From positions 164,957 to 228,956 of the forward strand of contig JADFUC010001686.1 in the NCBI GenBank assembly GCA_019722365.1: a stretch of 64,000 bases of DNA, given 5' to 3'. The notes beneath the pieces were generated by a model, which saw nothing but the letters and a program-made list of their open reading frames with translations, was not told the DNA's origin and did not search any database. Both the position numbers and the translations under genes were made by a program. Origin of the DNA: Lithospermum erythrorhizon. Taxonomy: Eukaryota; Streptophyta; Magnoliopsida; Boraginales; Boraginaceae. Shown in pieces: positions 39,870 through 52,288 of this stretch. Numbering within the stretch: position 1 is the stretch's first letter; each line of letters starts with the position of its first letter.

Positions 39870-40353
39870 CCTTATTATAATCTTTTTTATTTGTGAAAAA
39901 ATATGTTTCTAAAATTTTAAAAACAATTCAATAATTAATAAGTCCTAAATTTTTGCCTAAATTTTGTATAACAACTCAAACATAGTTAGAGTTATTTACT
40001 CTCTTATAATATATGCAAGAGTTTTACCAATTACATAAGTATGCTAATTATCATATGTTCTTTATTAACATCTTGGTCCAATTATATAAAAAATACTCAA
40101 CATATTTATCAACAGATAAAAGTGTTTGATATAATATTACATTTAATTTTTTTAATTTTATCATAACAATAAGTACATTCCATTTTAATGCAATGAATTA
40201 GTCTACTCATACTAAATTTTTTGTATCAATTATAAATTGAAAATAATTTTTCTAATCCAAAAAATTACTATTAAAGAATATAAATCTAAATTATTATGTG
40301 ATATTTTGTATTTCATTACAACAATTGAAATAAAAAAAGTGTCAAGTTACTAT

Positions 40354-41415
40354 TGAGATGGATCAGGATAATTAGGAAGATATTAGTATTAATTATTATT
40401 ATTATTACCATATTAGTTTTAGTAATAGCAGTATCAAGTTAATATTATTACTATAAGTATTTGATATTGTCTTTTATAAATATGGAATTTGGATTTGCCC
40501 ATATATTTCATGAAGTTTATTATTATAATTCTGATCTTCTATCATTCTTATCGTAGTGTGAATATTCGATTCTTGAGACCTAAATAAAAGTTTATTAACT
40601 TTTGCCGGTGGGTTTCTATAATGTGATACTATGGCGGGATGGTTATTCTCTTTTGTTCTTAGTCGGACATTCATAATTTTAAATACTATTTGGATTCTTC
40701 CTTTTTTTTCTCGTCATGATTTCGTTTATTGGTATTTTTTTTTAGTTTGTTTTATGTTTTTGTTATATATATATATATTAAAAAAACTATTAAGATTAAC
40801 TAATGATGATTTAGTGGTTGATGATGATGGTTGGTCGTCGATCTTCGGCACATTAATGTAGAATTTAGTCTTATTAGTGTATCGCGATGTCAATGTTTTC
40901 GATGTTGTGGCTAAATGCATGGCATCCACATTTTCTTTGTGACTTGTTAATTTTGTATGGAAAGAAATCACAGGATAGTATCGTACGTTGTTTGAGATTT
41001 TGGAGTACCGTGCATTCACGTACATGGCTAGTGCTTTGTTCAGGTGGTCCGGCGAAGTATCATATCACCAATATATTCTACCGTTTGTTTCCGGCGAAGT
41101 ATAATGCCATTGATGAATCTTGGCTTTGATTATTTGAAGTTCAAGATATTTAGTTATGTTTTTACTCGGCCAACGTTATTATTGGTTTGTCGGTGGGCAT
41201 TCTTTATCTTGAGATGGATGGGATAATTAGGAAGATATTATTAGTATTAATTATTATTATTATTACCATATTAGTTTTAGTAATAAGCTTGAGTATCGAA
41301 GTTAATATTAATCTATAAGTATTTGATATTGTACCTATAAATATGGAGCTAGTTTGCCCTTATATTTCATGAGTTTATTCAATATAATTTACGTTACTCT
41401 ATCGTTCTTATCGAT
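40354..41415 (+). mobile_element. Miniature LTR (TRIM-like) element, 1.06 kb
   Basis: Direct repeats of about 200 bp at 40354-40554 and 41210-41415 share TTGAGATGGAT, ATAATTAGGAAGATATTA, TTATTACCATATTAG and CTTATCG blocks and a TATAAATATGG promoter-like box. About 655 bp lie between, without a recognisable protein. The flanks TTACTAT (40347-40353) and TTACATAT (41416-41423) look like a target duplication; the left arm has a single ATACATAT-like site here. The ends are not canonical TG/CA, so the class is tentative. Confidence 0.65.
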
Positions 41416-41429
41416 TTACATATCTAATA

Positions 41430-41690
41430 CTCCCTCCATCCCCAATAGATTGTCAAAGTTTAAATTTAGATTTTTCACAGATTAAATGTTAAATTCAAAT
41501 ATTTTTATTTTTGTTGTATAATATTTGGTAAAAATTATCAAATAATAATATTTTCAATATACTTTAATATTGACATTAAATTTTATTCAAATCAATATTA
41601 TGTTTATCGATGAATGCTTCAAATTTTTGTCAATTTGGAGTATTTAAATCAAGTATGACAATCATTTAATTTTTTTATTTCAGAAATTTA
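41430..41690. mobile_element. Right-arm copy of the Stowaway-type MITE, one end decayed
   Basis: Starts CTCCCTCCATCCCC after TA (41428-41429) and matches 9983-10238 in reverse. The other end keeps TATGACAATCATTTA but the terminal CTCCCTC complement is gone. Shared by both arms. Confidence 0.65.
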
Positions 41691-41865
41691 AATAGATTTA
41701 GATATTTTATTTCAAAATTTTCATTTTTTTAATTATAATATATATAACATGTTAGATTTTATGCTTAAATATCTTTATCTATAAACTATAGATGCAATAA
41801 TTAATTAAAGTTGAATTCAATATATGAAAGTAAATTAAACAAAATTCAATCTTCACTATTTAATA

Positions 41866-42121
41866 CTTCCTCCGTTTTTTTTACTTGACATTTTAGCAAA
41901 AGAAATTTGTTTTTTTTAGTTGTCCTTTTAGTATAATAAATAGCATTTTTACATTGTCAATGTACTTTTATTCTTTTTTATCTTTATGATAACAAACTAA
42001 CCAATGATATTGTTTAATTGAAGTTGTCGTTCTACATTTTTCAATGTACTTTTTGACTACTTTTTCTTTTTCTTAATCCATGTGCAAATGTCTAAAATGA
42101 CAACTAAAAAAATGGAGGGAG
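41866..42121. mobile_element. Stowaway-type MITE present only in the right arm
   Basis: Starts CTTCCTCCGTTTTTTTTACT and ends GTTGTCATTTTAG-complement then AAAAATGGAGGGAG, flanked by TA at 41864-41865 and 42122-42123. The left arm has the uninterrupted site, with a single TA at 9799-9800 between matching flanks. Confidence 0.88.
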
Positions 42122-43310
42122 TATTGATTAGTAATTAGTAAACTAAATTAGAGTATATTATCATAATAATACTTATATTAGTTTTCACTTTATATGAAAT
42201 ATAATTCATCGACATTATGGTCTACAAAATGCATGCATGAATATGTATATGATAGGTATATAATCCACTTTATTGACGTTCGATGTATAAATCGATGCCT
42301 GCATCTTACATTTGAATGACTTCTTTGACCTTTTATGTGAAAATTATTATTTATATCAAAATTTTAAAGTATCCATATTAAGTAGTAGGCCTCGTCTTGA
42401 ACTTCTGCGTATGTTATTCTAAGCGGCAATTTTATATAATTCTGTGCCGTTGGATCATCCTATAAATTTCACATGGATGTCCTTATTCGAATGAGTAAAT
42501 ACTTCAAATGAATCATATTGAAATCAATGGAATAAAGATGACATAACTCTTTTTAGCTTATATCTTATCACGATAATTTTTTTTAATAAAAAGAAGTTAA
42601 ACCTGATAGTATATATGTGATTAATGTGCAGGAGTCAAATTTAGGTGCTTATAGAATTTAGTAAGTATGGTGCGTATAAAGGGTATAATGTACTTTCACC
42701 TTAATTCAGATATAAGCATGTAACCATTCCCCACAAATATTGCATGCAATGTGTGTTAGTTAATGAAAAGAAACATGAAATGCCTTAAATGCCTCTATTT
42801 AGCTATTTTGCGTGGCTAAAATTGAGAGAATTTCATAAAAATATCTTGATATTATTTAGTTTTGTGCAAATATTATATTATTGAGTCAATCATCAATTAA
42901 AATATGTTAAAATAAATACATAAAATAAAATTGAATAGTAGAACTATGAATAATTTATACTACTAATCAATTAAGAACTAATGTTATCTAACAATAAATA
43001 AAATAACATAAGGTGCATTTTTTTTTATTTATTAAAGTGAAAAGTGATTTTTTAAATAATAAATAAAATAAATAATGTGAATTCTTTTTATTAAAGAAAT
43101 GAATAGTAGTATGGTAACAAACCTTTTTAAATCTATTATTAAAATTATATTGTTTAAAAATTAAAATTGGTGCTCTTATAGACAAAATGATTTTAATATA
43201 AATCAAAAAGTATAATTTATAAATTTACGTAAATAGTTAATCACTTATTTATTATCTCACTTTAAATATTTGAAGTATAAATATACGTACATTTTTCTAG
43301 TATTTATAAG

Positions 43311-45292
43311 AGTATGAGTCTATATATATATATCCATTACATTTTGTATGACAATTTGTGTTATGTTCCATTAACACCATGACAAGTTTTTTTTTTTTTG
43401 TAATTATTAAGTTGATTACATATATATATATCAATATAGCTTAACATAGAATATCACATAACGTATATAATAGGATCAAATATATATCCAATTTGAATTT
43501 TTTGATAGTAAATTATGCAATTACAATTTCAGAAAATGCAAACAACAAATTATCAGTTCAATATGAAGTGGCAAACTGGCAAGTGGCAATAAGTGTTATC
43601 CAGCAAAACAAATGGTTAAAAGGCCAAATAAAATATCCAAAAGCAGCAAAACTTGCCTAGTTATGCCAAATTGCCAAATTGCCAATTGCCAACACGACAA
43701 TATTCAACACTCATTATATTACGAGGAGTAACTTGACACATTACAAAATCTCGTTTAATTAAATATATATATTGTTTCTAATTGTATTATTAGTTAGTTT
43801 AAATTTTAATGGTATATTATAATTTGCTTATATTTAGTACAATTGGACTAACCTAGGCGGTTCTTAGACTTTCACTAAAAAGGAGCTTGGAATATACTTG
43901 GGCACTACGAAACTTGAGTTAAACGAGTGGAAATAGTCTCCCTCGGGCGCTCTTGATGATCGCTCCTTCAGCGATTCTCCTAGAAGTTGCTAGCTTGGAT
44001 CCTTCCTGACAGGTCGGCCGTCGTGCGAATGTGCGGTCTTGAGGGGTATTCTGAGAAACTTCTGACGATTAAGTCATTAAAGAGAATTGAGATTAAAGTA
44101 AGCAAAGTAGATAATTGTCATTAGCTTAAATAAATCGTTAAAAGAGATATTTGTAAGGAAAGGGAGATGAGTCCTGAGGAGAGAGAGAGCGCTTGTGATC
44201 ACGGACCGCATGTAATCACATTCATTCCTATTTTTAAAAGGTATTAGGTGAATTTGGGCCCTTTTATCATATTAAATCTGCAAATGTGAAAAATTATTAT
44301 TGGTATGTCATTTATGGAAATACCGATGTGTACATTGGGTCTTGAATGTTTTTGGTGCATAAATCCAATATCTATAACAAATAATTAGTGTACATATTAC
44401 TCAAGTCAAGTGTCTATTACTCGTGCTAGTAATGCATATTATTCAAGATTAATATAAATGTTTGTCTATTCTAACACTACATATAAAGTAAATGCAAATG
44501 ATAATAATGCAATATTACTCACACCTAGTACAAATGTTTGTATCGGTTACTTATTATAGAGGTTATGTATTATGTATAAACTTTTAACTATATACGTACA
44601 ATAACTCATGTGGTCATGTCCAGAGGGATCAATATTCATATTTATTGTTTATCTTCTGCTTTGTGCATGTATAAATAGATAAAATTAATAAGGAATCTTA
44701 TATCCAGTAAAGCGAACTCTCATTATTCCTTAAGGTTAAGGAATGTTACATATATCCATGTGCAACACAACTGTGCAAATATATAATCATGAAGATTCTA
44801 TATTTATTTTGATTTTCTCATTGATTATATGATGAAGATTCAGTACAGGGTGGATCAACCCTAAATCATCTAATCACAACGGCTGCTTCGTTATTAGGCT
44901 AATAAAATGTGTTTTCTTTCAAGTTTTTCATCGTTTCTAAGTCCGTGAATATAAGGGTGAAAATTATTCTGGTCAATTCAATTTATTTTAAATTTATGTT
45001 AAGTATAAAACAAAAGAGATTAACAAACAAAATAATTATGAAACTTATAAAACGGTTCTGACTAGAGGTATAAACGATTTTACCTTTAGGTGTATACCTG
45101 TTAAAGTAGAGTTCATGTGCGAAAAAGACGTTTTCAAAAGTTCAAGTGTCAAAAATCATTCTCAGGTACCTATTTGAAAAGGACAGACTTAAAAGGTTTA
45201 GATGCCTTTTTAAAATGATTTCACTAGTTTAGGTGACTACATAAAATTTAGCCAATTCTTAAAGCTTTGGTACTTGATTTAGGTTGAAAGTA
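43311..45292. other. Intergenic DNA with a GC-richer island
   Basis: Mostly AT-rich. 43850-44220 is clearly less AT-rich, with CG-containing words (CGGCCGTCGTGCG) and a purine run, like an old LTR fragment, but I cannot match it securely to the other LTRs. 43560-43700 repeats short GGCAA/TTGCCA words. Confidence 0.35.
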
Positions 45293-46083
45293 AGGTTGCG
45301 TTTGGTATGCAAGAATGGAATGGAATGAATTGGAATTGAATTACATTACTTAATTTGGTAGTTAAATTTTTATTTGATTTAATTCCATATCTTAATCAAT
45401 TTCATTACCGTATGGGGTCTGCATCGTGCCCAAATTAGTGGTATTAGCGAATTTACTTTATACAAGGTAATGAAATATAAATAATTTATTAACATTATAA
45501 AATAGAATAAAGTATAACACTAAATTGTTATATATTTATTATATATATTTATATAATTATTAAATATATGTGTTATATACTAAATATATTAATATTATAT
45601 ATATTTTTTAATTTATTTATAGAATCAATATATGTGATAGATATATTTAAATTAATATTAATATTTTATAATATTAATTTAAAACTAATTTATCATATTT
45701 GAAACTAACTTTATTATAATATTTATTAAAGCTTAATATATTATAACATTAAATAAAAATGAATATATTGTAATATAACTTTAATTAATACAAATTACTT
45801 TAATATATATATATTTAAAATTAAATATTAATATTATTTATAATAAATCAATAAATAAAATTTATAATTTATACTACTTTAATATATATTTGTTAATATT
45901 TTTATACTACTTTAATATGTATTTGGTATGTTTATAATTATATATGTGAAATTACTTTATTCTTTCAACATATCAAACAATGCAATAAAATTGTTTAATA
46001 TGATTCATTTCCAATGTTCACTCCTTTACTTCCTTTATTCATTCACGCTCTAAATTAAATTCCATTCATACCATATACCCTAA
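45293..46083. mobile_element. hAT-like non-autonomous element, about 790 bp
   Basis: Begins GGTTGCGTTTGGTATGCAAG and carries AATGGAAT; ends ATTCCATTCATACCATATACCC, an inverse with mismatches. The TTTGGTATG end is common in plant hAT-type MITEs. The interior is extreme AT-rich (45480-45970) and noncoding. Confidence 0.55.
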
Positions 46084-46415
46084 ATGTAATGAGTTTGAAC
46101 ACTAATTTATATCTTTACAAGTAAATCTCTATCTAACCATTTCAGACTTAAGCATCTAGGATAATTTTACTCAATGATACATTGGTAGAACCATGATTGA
46201 AAATGAATTTTAATACGAAACATTTGTATTATGGTTTTGGCTTCGGCTCACATCACTAAACATATAGGCTCGGCTAATTTCAAAATTCAAATTCAATCAG
46301 ATTAACAACAATCTAGTTTACTCAATCAGTTATAGTAATAAAAGTAATGAGCATTTAACAGTACAAGTAAAATTATTTATTTGTAACATAGTATAACATT
46401 AATAAAAGAAAGACT

Positions 46416-46844
46416 AATTAGGCGTTTGCCCCCTAAACTATCGTTTAATTTTCAACTTGTTTCCTGAACTTTGTCATATTTTCAGCCATGCCTCCTAAAC
46501 TTTGTATCTTTTTAGCTTGCCCCATGTACTATTTATCTTTTCTGGGATGCCCCTAAAAGACATTTTTTTTCAATTTAAATATTTATATTTTCATATATGT
46601 TAAATTATTTGAAAATATGTCTCACAAATTTAGTAATCGTGTAAGTCCTTTTTTGCTCTCATGTTATATGAAAATTTATATATATTTACAGTAAAAAATA
46701 TGTTTCAAGGGCATCGAAAAATAAATATAGAGCTTGAGAGTGAAAATATACAAAGAAGTTCGAGGCTATGGTAGAAAAAATGGCAAAGTTAGAGGCTAAG
46801 TGAAAGCTTAAACCTAGTTGAGACAAACAAGTAATTAGCCTAAA
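46416..46844. mobile_element. Inverted-repeat element ending TTAGGC/GCCTAA
   Basis: TTAGGCGTTTGCCCCCTAAAC at the left faces GTAATTAGCCTAA at the right; inner blocks (AACTTTG, TGCCCC, ATACAAAG) recur in inverse with mismatches. About 430 bp, noncoding. Confidence 0.5.
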
Positions 46845-47929
46845 AGAAATATTCATAACAAAATAATATTCCGTAGTAATAAATTGAAATCATAACAAAA
46901 TTTTCATGATAAAAAAAATATAAATGTAATAACGAGCTACCAATATGACTTAATGAGCTAGCTCGTCGAACTATCAAACTTAAAATCCAGTTTGATTATT
47001 GATGCGACAAGTTCTCTGAGGTTCGTGGCTCCTGGAGGCTTTAGGCGTCGCTATACGGACTTTCTTCTATATGGGTGTTGCGAGTTGATATGGTTCGCCG
47101 GGATAAGGTTCGGTATATCACACTTACAAGGATCGCGAGAGGAGTATAGGTAGTCGCGTAGTGCAGAAAGTGTGGCGCGTGGTGACTGGGGAACACTCAA
47201 GCGATCAAGTGAGTATCACGGAATTTTAAGAGGAGTGAAGTAAATATGTAGGAGGAGACAAATGCCATTCTGGCTAATGGAAGTGAATGTTGAGGTATTT
47301 ATAGAGGATTTGAAAAGACCCCTCTACCTACCAGGTTGTTGAGGAGATGACAAGTGTCCCACTAGGGTGATCTCCAAAGGGGCCTCTTAGCTTGACCTAG
47401 ACCTATGGGTCTAAGACAATCATTCTCTCTTGGGCCCATCAATAAAGTAAGCTGGTTACATCATTTCCCCTCTATTTTAGGTATAAAGTCATGAAAAGGA
47501 CACTCGAAAAGTCATTTTGTAATGGATGAGTACCCGGGAATCGATTTTAAATTTTCCAAGCATTTAATCCCTTCCTTGTGAGCATGGTCAAAGCGTGGTC
47601 ATACTCTTCATCGACCGTAGCCAATGACTTGACGACCCACGATACTCTTTGATTCATCGTAGGCATGGTCATGCTCTTAAATCCCAACGAAAGGTTTTCT
47701 TGAGGCTCGTCTTAAGTTATTAAAGAATGGAAGGTTCCGCTCGAGACTTAGAGATAAAAGCGAGGCTTAGTGCCCCGGTAGAAGCATCTGTCGACACGAG
47801 AACGTCATATAGCTGCGGGCCGTGTCTAGAAGTGCCACTTTATAATATCAAGGTTTGGTTGTTGATGCCTCTTTCGGCGATCATATATACCCCGGGGAAT
47901 TTCCCGGTGACTCGAGATGAACATTTTTA

Positions 47930-48960
47930 CGGGTTGATTAAACTAGCTGGCAATTTGTTCGAATGTCTCTTGGGGTTTCTAAGTGTTGCCCATTTTTCTT
48001 GCTTTTGTGGCAATGTCATCTGTATAGATCTCCATGTTTGTCCCTATTTGGTCCTTGAATATTTCATTCACCATTCTTTTGTATGTAGCGTTCTTGATCA
48101 AAAAGGCATGACCTTCCAACAAAACAAGCCATACTACGTAAAGAGGCATTTTACGTTAGATCTTCGGCGTAAGCCGTGTCACGGTGATATTCCTTGATGC
48201 ATCCATGAAATCAAAGACCGTACTTGGCGTTGCCATCACTAATTAGGCAAGGTAGCGGGTAAATCTTTGGGACAAGCACTTGTCAAGCTTGTAAAGTCGG
48301 TGTACATCCTCCGATTGTTGTTGAATTTCTTCTGATACTACATTAGTGATCCGTTAAAGCTGTAGTTCCTGGATGCTTCGGGCCTTCAGTAGAGCTTCAA
48401 TCTACATTTAGGTATCGCCATATTTTCTTATCGGCTGAGTCCACTTTCTTTGCTTGATAGGGATGACCATCAAATCCACGTGTAAACGATGCATCGCTAT
48501 CTCGGGATCTACTCCTCGTGTCTTTTCGCCCATTGTGAGATGCATGTCGAATTCCCCTAATAAGAGAAATCAGTGCATTCTTATGAATATTATCCAACCG
48601 TTCCAACAATAAGGAACTTCGCTTCATTTGTTTCGGGGTTAAAGGGAATTTCTTCTACCTTTTGTGTGACAGCGCTTGGTTTTCCACTTTCCTTTGAAGT
48701 TATCTTCTGCTCTTCTTTTCGCGTTCTTTATCTCGAAGTTGATTTTCTGGCGTTTCTTTTCGCTTTCCACTATTGGCTTATTCACTAGGGGAACCGAGGC
48801 TTGAGAACACGTCTAGCCTCTTACGATTCCCTTGCCTTTATGCCCCATTTGTTGGGAATTTCATCTTGAGATGTAGAGGGGAGACTATTGCTCTCAATGT
48901 TGTCAAGATAGGTCTCCCAATCAACCCATTATATGAAGGGTCATCTGTAATACTCTTGTG
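47930..48960 (-). pseudogene. Gypsy protease and reverse transcriptase remnant
   Basis: In minus-strand order: a protease-linked GRP block, a VDPEIAMHRLHVD block (upstream of reverse transcriptase in Tat elements, near 48500), and the catalytic block with ATYKRMVNE followed by YTDDI at 48026-48012, where YVDDM is usual. Several frame changes occur between blocks. Confidence 0.75.
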
Positions 48961-50554
48961 GTGGGCCTTGATTGTTGAGGTTACATCAGCTTCTTCCGAC
49001 TATCAAGTCAAGTGTAGCGATTCCCCGGGTAAATTGCATGGCCACTTGAACCACTGTCGGTGGGTTGCGATTGAGTTGTATATGGTAGCGAGAGGCGACT
49101 GAAGTTTGTCGAAGTGCTAAGGTCTGTGAGGATATACTGGCAGACTTCCGTGTCAGCCAACATCCTTTCAAGCGTAACATTCGCTATAAGGCGGGGGTAT
49201 CTTGACTAGATTAGGTAGTGTGTGGCTTCAATTCCTCTGTTCATTTTCAATAAAGAGATGAGATTGGTTCGCTCTTAGTGATGGCCCCACCAGTGCTATA
49301 CACTTCCCGTCTAGAGTAATTTTTTCATGCATTGCGAGAAGTCCTCTCCTTTATTCCCCGAGATAGTGTAAAACCATCTACTGTGACCACAGGAGGGAGG
49401 GTTGTTTATCTCGCGTTCGATGAGGTCGCTTGTCCGTTAGGTAGGGTAGACTATAACCCGGCGCCCTTGTGGCCACTCCTACATCTTGCCCACAAACTCC
49501 CTCGAGTACCCTCGATTCGATCTCGCCTTCGGATCCACAATTCATTTATATCATGACCGTGTTCTCACATGGTATTCCGCGATACTTGTTCTTATCCTCT
49601 TTCCACTGGTGCCCAGCATTCCAGCGGATTTGGGCGAAGTTAACTTGTCTTGAACTTGAGAATACCTACGATATTAGTATTGATACCTTTAGGGTGTCGT
49701 CGGTGGATTTATCCCCTTGAGGTTGGAATTGGCTAAGCCACCGGCGTGGCGGAATGTGAAGCGAATGTGCTTTTTTTCGTGAGGTTTGCCCCTGTCGCGT
49801 TGCTATTCTGCTCAGAATGGAGGCGCTTCTCCATTGACCAGTGCATCCTTCTTTTAACACCGTTTCCCGAAGGTCGATTACTTTGACTTGCTTCTTTTTA
49901 AGCTCCTCGACTCGATGTGATGTTTTAACCTCTTTTTGGTTAATGCATCTTTCGGGAGGGTCTTTACCCGACAAAACCTCTTTTAAACTCATGCTTGAGA
50001 GCCATTAAAAAAATGCCATGTAAGCGACCTTGTCATCCACGATTGGGGATGTTAGTAGAAAGGTCATTGTATTGCTTGTAATGGCCTTTCGGCGACTCAT
50101 TCGCGTTTTGCTTTATGTCCATCGAATCGTTAGGCGCTGCGTAGTTTTGAATTGTCGTACGGAAACTTGGCGGCAGAGGCATCGGTGTGGCTTGAAATGA
50201 GTCGATGGACTTTAATGGTAACTCCATGTACCCGATCCGGAGAGCTTTTGCTCGTGAAGCTATTTGGAAATGTCCGCGCCATTAGGATTGTTGGATGTTA
50301 TAATTAAATGTAGGCGATGAACCCGCCGAATGTTTTAATGGATCTCAGATTTCCGTGAAGAGAGGTTGGTAGGTAACTTGAACCCGTTTAGCGATGCGGC
50401 TATTTTATCAATCGGTCGAGAAGGTATCTTTGTCATTATTCTTTGATGGAGACGAGCCTCGTCAAGGATAGGCGGAGTCCGTCGTCTTTTTTCAAGTCAT
50501 TTAGCTGTTGAAGAGCCGGCTGGTAGGTCGGCGAGTTGCGGGCACTGCGGGGTG

Positions 50555-50925
50555 CTACGGACATATTTGTCTTGTTACCGAGGGCCGGTGAGGTGGTATT
50601 GATGACCTGGAATCTGCAGGCGGCGGGTGACTACCGTGCTCCATTACTTTCATGAGAATGGTGAGTCTCACGATGTGACCTTGTGTACTCTTGTGAACAC
50701 CATTCTTTGGCTCCCGGGTAGTCATTCTTTGAAGCCTTTGTTGGAATAAAGCTCGGGCTTGGGGTGAAGAGGCTGGTCTTGTCGGCGGGTGGGCCGAGCT
50801 TGCGATTGGGTTTTGTCGGTTATATTTGTTGAATGGGATCTTTGAGGTTGCCCTGACAGTAGCCAAATGATCTGACAGAGTTCTCTACGAGGTTCATTTG
50901 GCTGGCTAGATGAAATTAAACCCAT
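50555..50925 (-). pseudogene. Gypsy gag start region
   Basis: Frames from about 50925 and 50866 follow the primer-binding region and encode a basic, Gln/Pro-rich segment as expected for the beginning of a Tat-type gag. The frame ends early. Confidence 0.4.
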
Positions 50926-51479
50926 TTGAAGAGCACAGTAAATCGGCTGTGTGGACTTTCTTACATATAGATTGTTGCAAGTTGATATGAAGTTAGCGGG
51001 GATAAAGTTCGGTATATCTGTCTCGCATGAGATCGCTTGAAGGAGCGTAGGTAGTCAGCGTGGTACTTGAAAGTGTGGCCCACGTGGTGATCCGCAGAGA
51101 TACTCAGGCGATCAAGTAAGTATCACGGAGTATTTAAGAGGGGTGAAAGTAAATATAGGAGATAAAGTGACATTACATTTATGTGATGGATTTCTGGCTT
51201 GTGGTGGGGAATAAAATGGGATTAGGTGGGGATTAGATGAAAAAATGAGTAGAGACGGGTATCTTTTATTCTAGAGGTGCATGTGTCAAATTTATAGGCG
51301 TGGTGTGGTATTTAGCACAAAAAAAGTGTAGTATTCATCTAGTTTTAATTACATGTGTCGCTTTGTGTGACATTATCGGTTAATCGAATAAGGGGATGAA
51401 GTCTTCCCGTGTTATGTGTAGCATGAAATGGATTCGGTTGAGGAGGTGCATTAGTTCTCGGCGGGGGCGAGAGAAAATT

Positions 51480-51813
51480 TTGTCGACACTCGTTGAATAA
51501 AAATGAATCGGCGTTGAGGCGGAAGCGTTATATTCATATTGATATAAAATAAGAGAAAGCGATACAAAGCAGTAGGCAATATGAAAAGAATTGAACTAAC
51601 TGGTTGTTGATGAATCTACCGGCTTTAAATAGCCAAAAATACAAAGCTGAAATAGCATAAAATAAGCGGCCATAAAGCCACGTTGAACAAATATAGCTAC
51701 AGTCGAGGACTAGATAAGATTCACGATATTATTCTAATAATGATAAAACAAACTCTAATTTCAAAGCAACGCCATTGACGTGTATGCTAAGCGAAATTAG
51801 AAAAACTCCAACA
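51480..51813 (-). repeat. 3' LTR of the minus-strand Copia element
   Basis: Starts TGTTGGAG on the minus strand right after GTTTAAGGGATGGTT; has a CTATTTAAAG TATA-like box near 51630. The far end is approximate. Confidence 0.6.
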
Positions 51814-52288
51814 AACCATCCCTTAAACTAATGTCATTGGGTTCTGACCTTGATTGACTTCAAAGTACAAACACCAGAAGCTTTCTAAGCTTTTTAAGCG
51901 AATCCCTCTTGAAAGCCTTTGTTAGAATATCGCAAGTTGGTCTTCCCATGCGCAATAGACCGTATGTTCCTTCTTTGCACATATTCCTAAGAAAATAGAA
52001 CCCAGCATCTATATCTTTGCTCATCCATGTAGTGCGGGATTTTAGATAATTTGATATGATTCTTTGTCGCGATAAATTTTGGTAGCTTAGAGCAGCGTTA
52101 CGCAATGATTCTAGAATTCTTACCGACCAAATTGATTGGCGGACTTCGAGTGTTGCGACTACAAATTCAGCCTACGTACTCGATAAGGTGACAATCGATT
52201 GCTTTTTAGATGACGAGGCGGCTCAGGCCGTACATAAAAGCATAACTTTGATGTGCTCTTTCGATCATCTTGAGTCGCTTTGCATAAT

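Larger units (their letters stand above)
39870..43310. repeat. Right arm of the inverted duplication, with two insertions
   Basis: Reverse-complement match of 8890-10770. The extra length is explained by insertions at 40354-41415 and 41866-42121 plus extra DNA around 42611-42800. Arm order is otherwise preserved from the 39890 block (matching about 10750) to the 43290 block (matching about 8900). Confidence 0.85.
46995..51480 (-). mobile_element. Ty3/gypsy LTR retrotransposon, Tat type, minus orientation
   Basis: LTR segments at about 46995-47262 and 50868-51158 align in direct order (ACAGAGTTCTCT, GTTGATATG, CACGGA, TTTAAGAGG). Read on the minus strand, the primer-binding region at about 50845-50867 (TTTGGC...GGGCAACC) follows LTR sequence; gag begins near 50866; a protease-domain end (GLIGRP, LKMKFPTNG) lies at 48840-48960; reverse transcriptase covers about 48560-47930. 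The polymerase is truncated: no integrase is seen before the 3' LTR. Outer LTR limits are approximate because the LTRs diverge beyond the aligned blocks. Confidence 0.78.

Noticed and set aside
40631..41226. Overlapping frames inside the miniature LTR element, Phe/Leu-rich
   Set aside because: AT-rich low-complexity translation with no recognisable retroelement protein; treated as the noncoding core.
47727..48197. 156-codon plus-strand frame
   Set aside because: It overlaps the minus-strand gypsy reverse transcriptase, whose conserved motifs fix the real strand.
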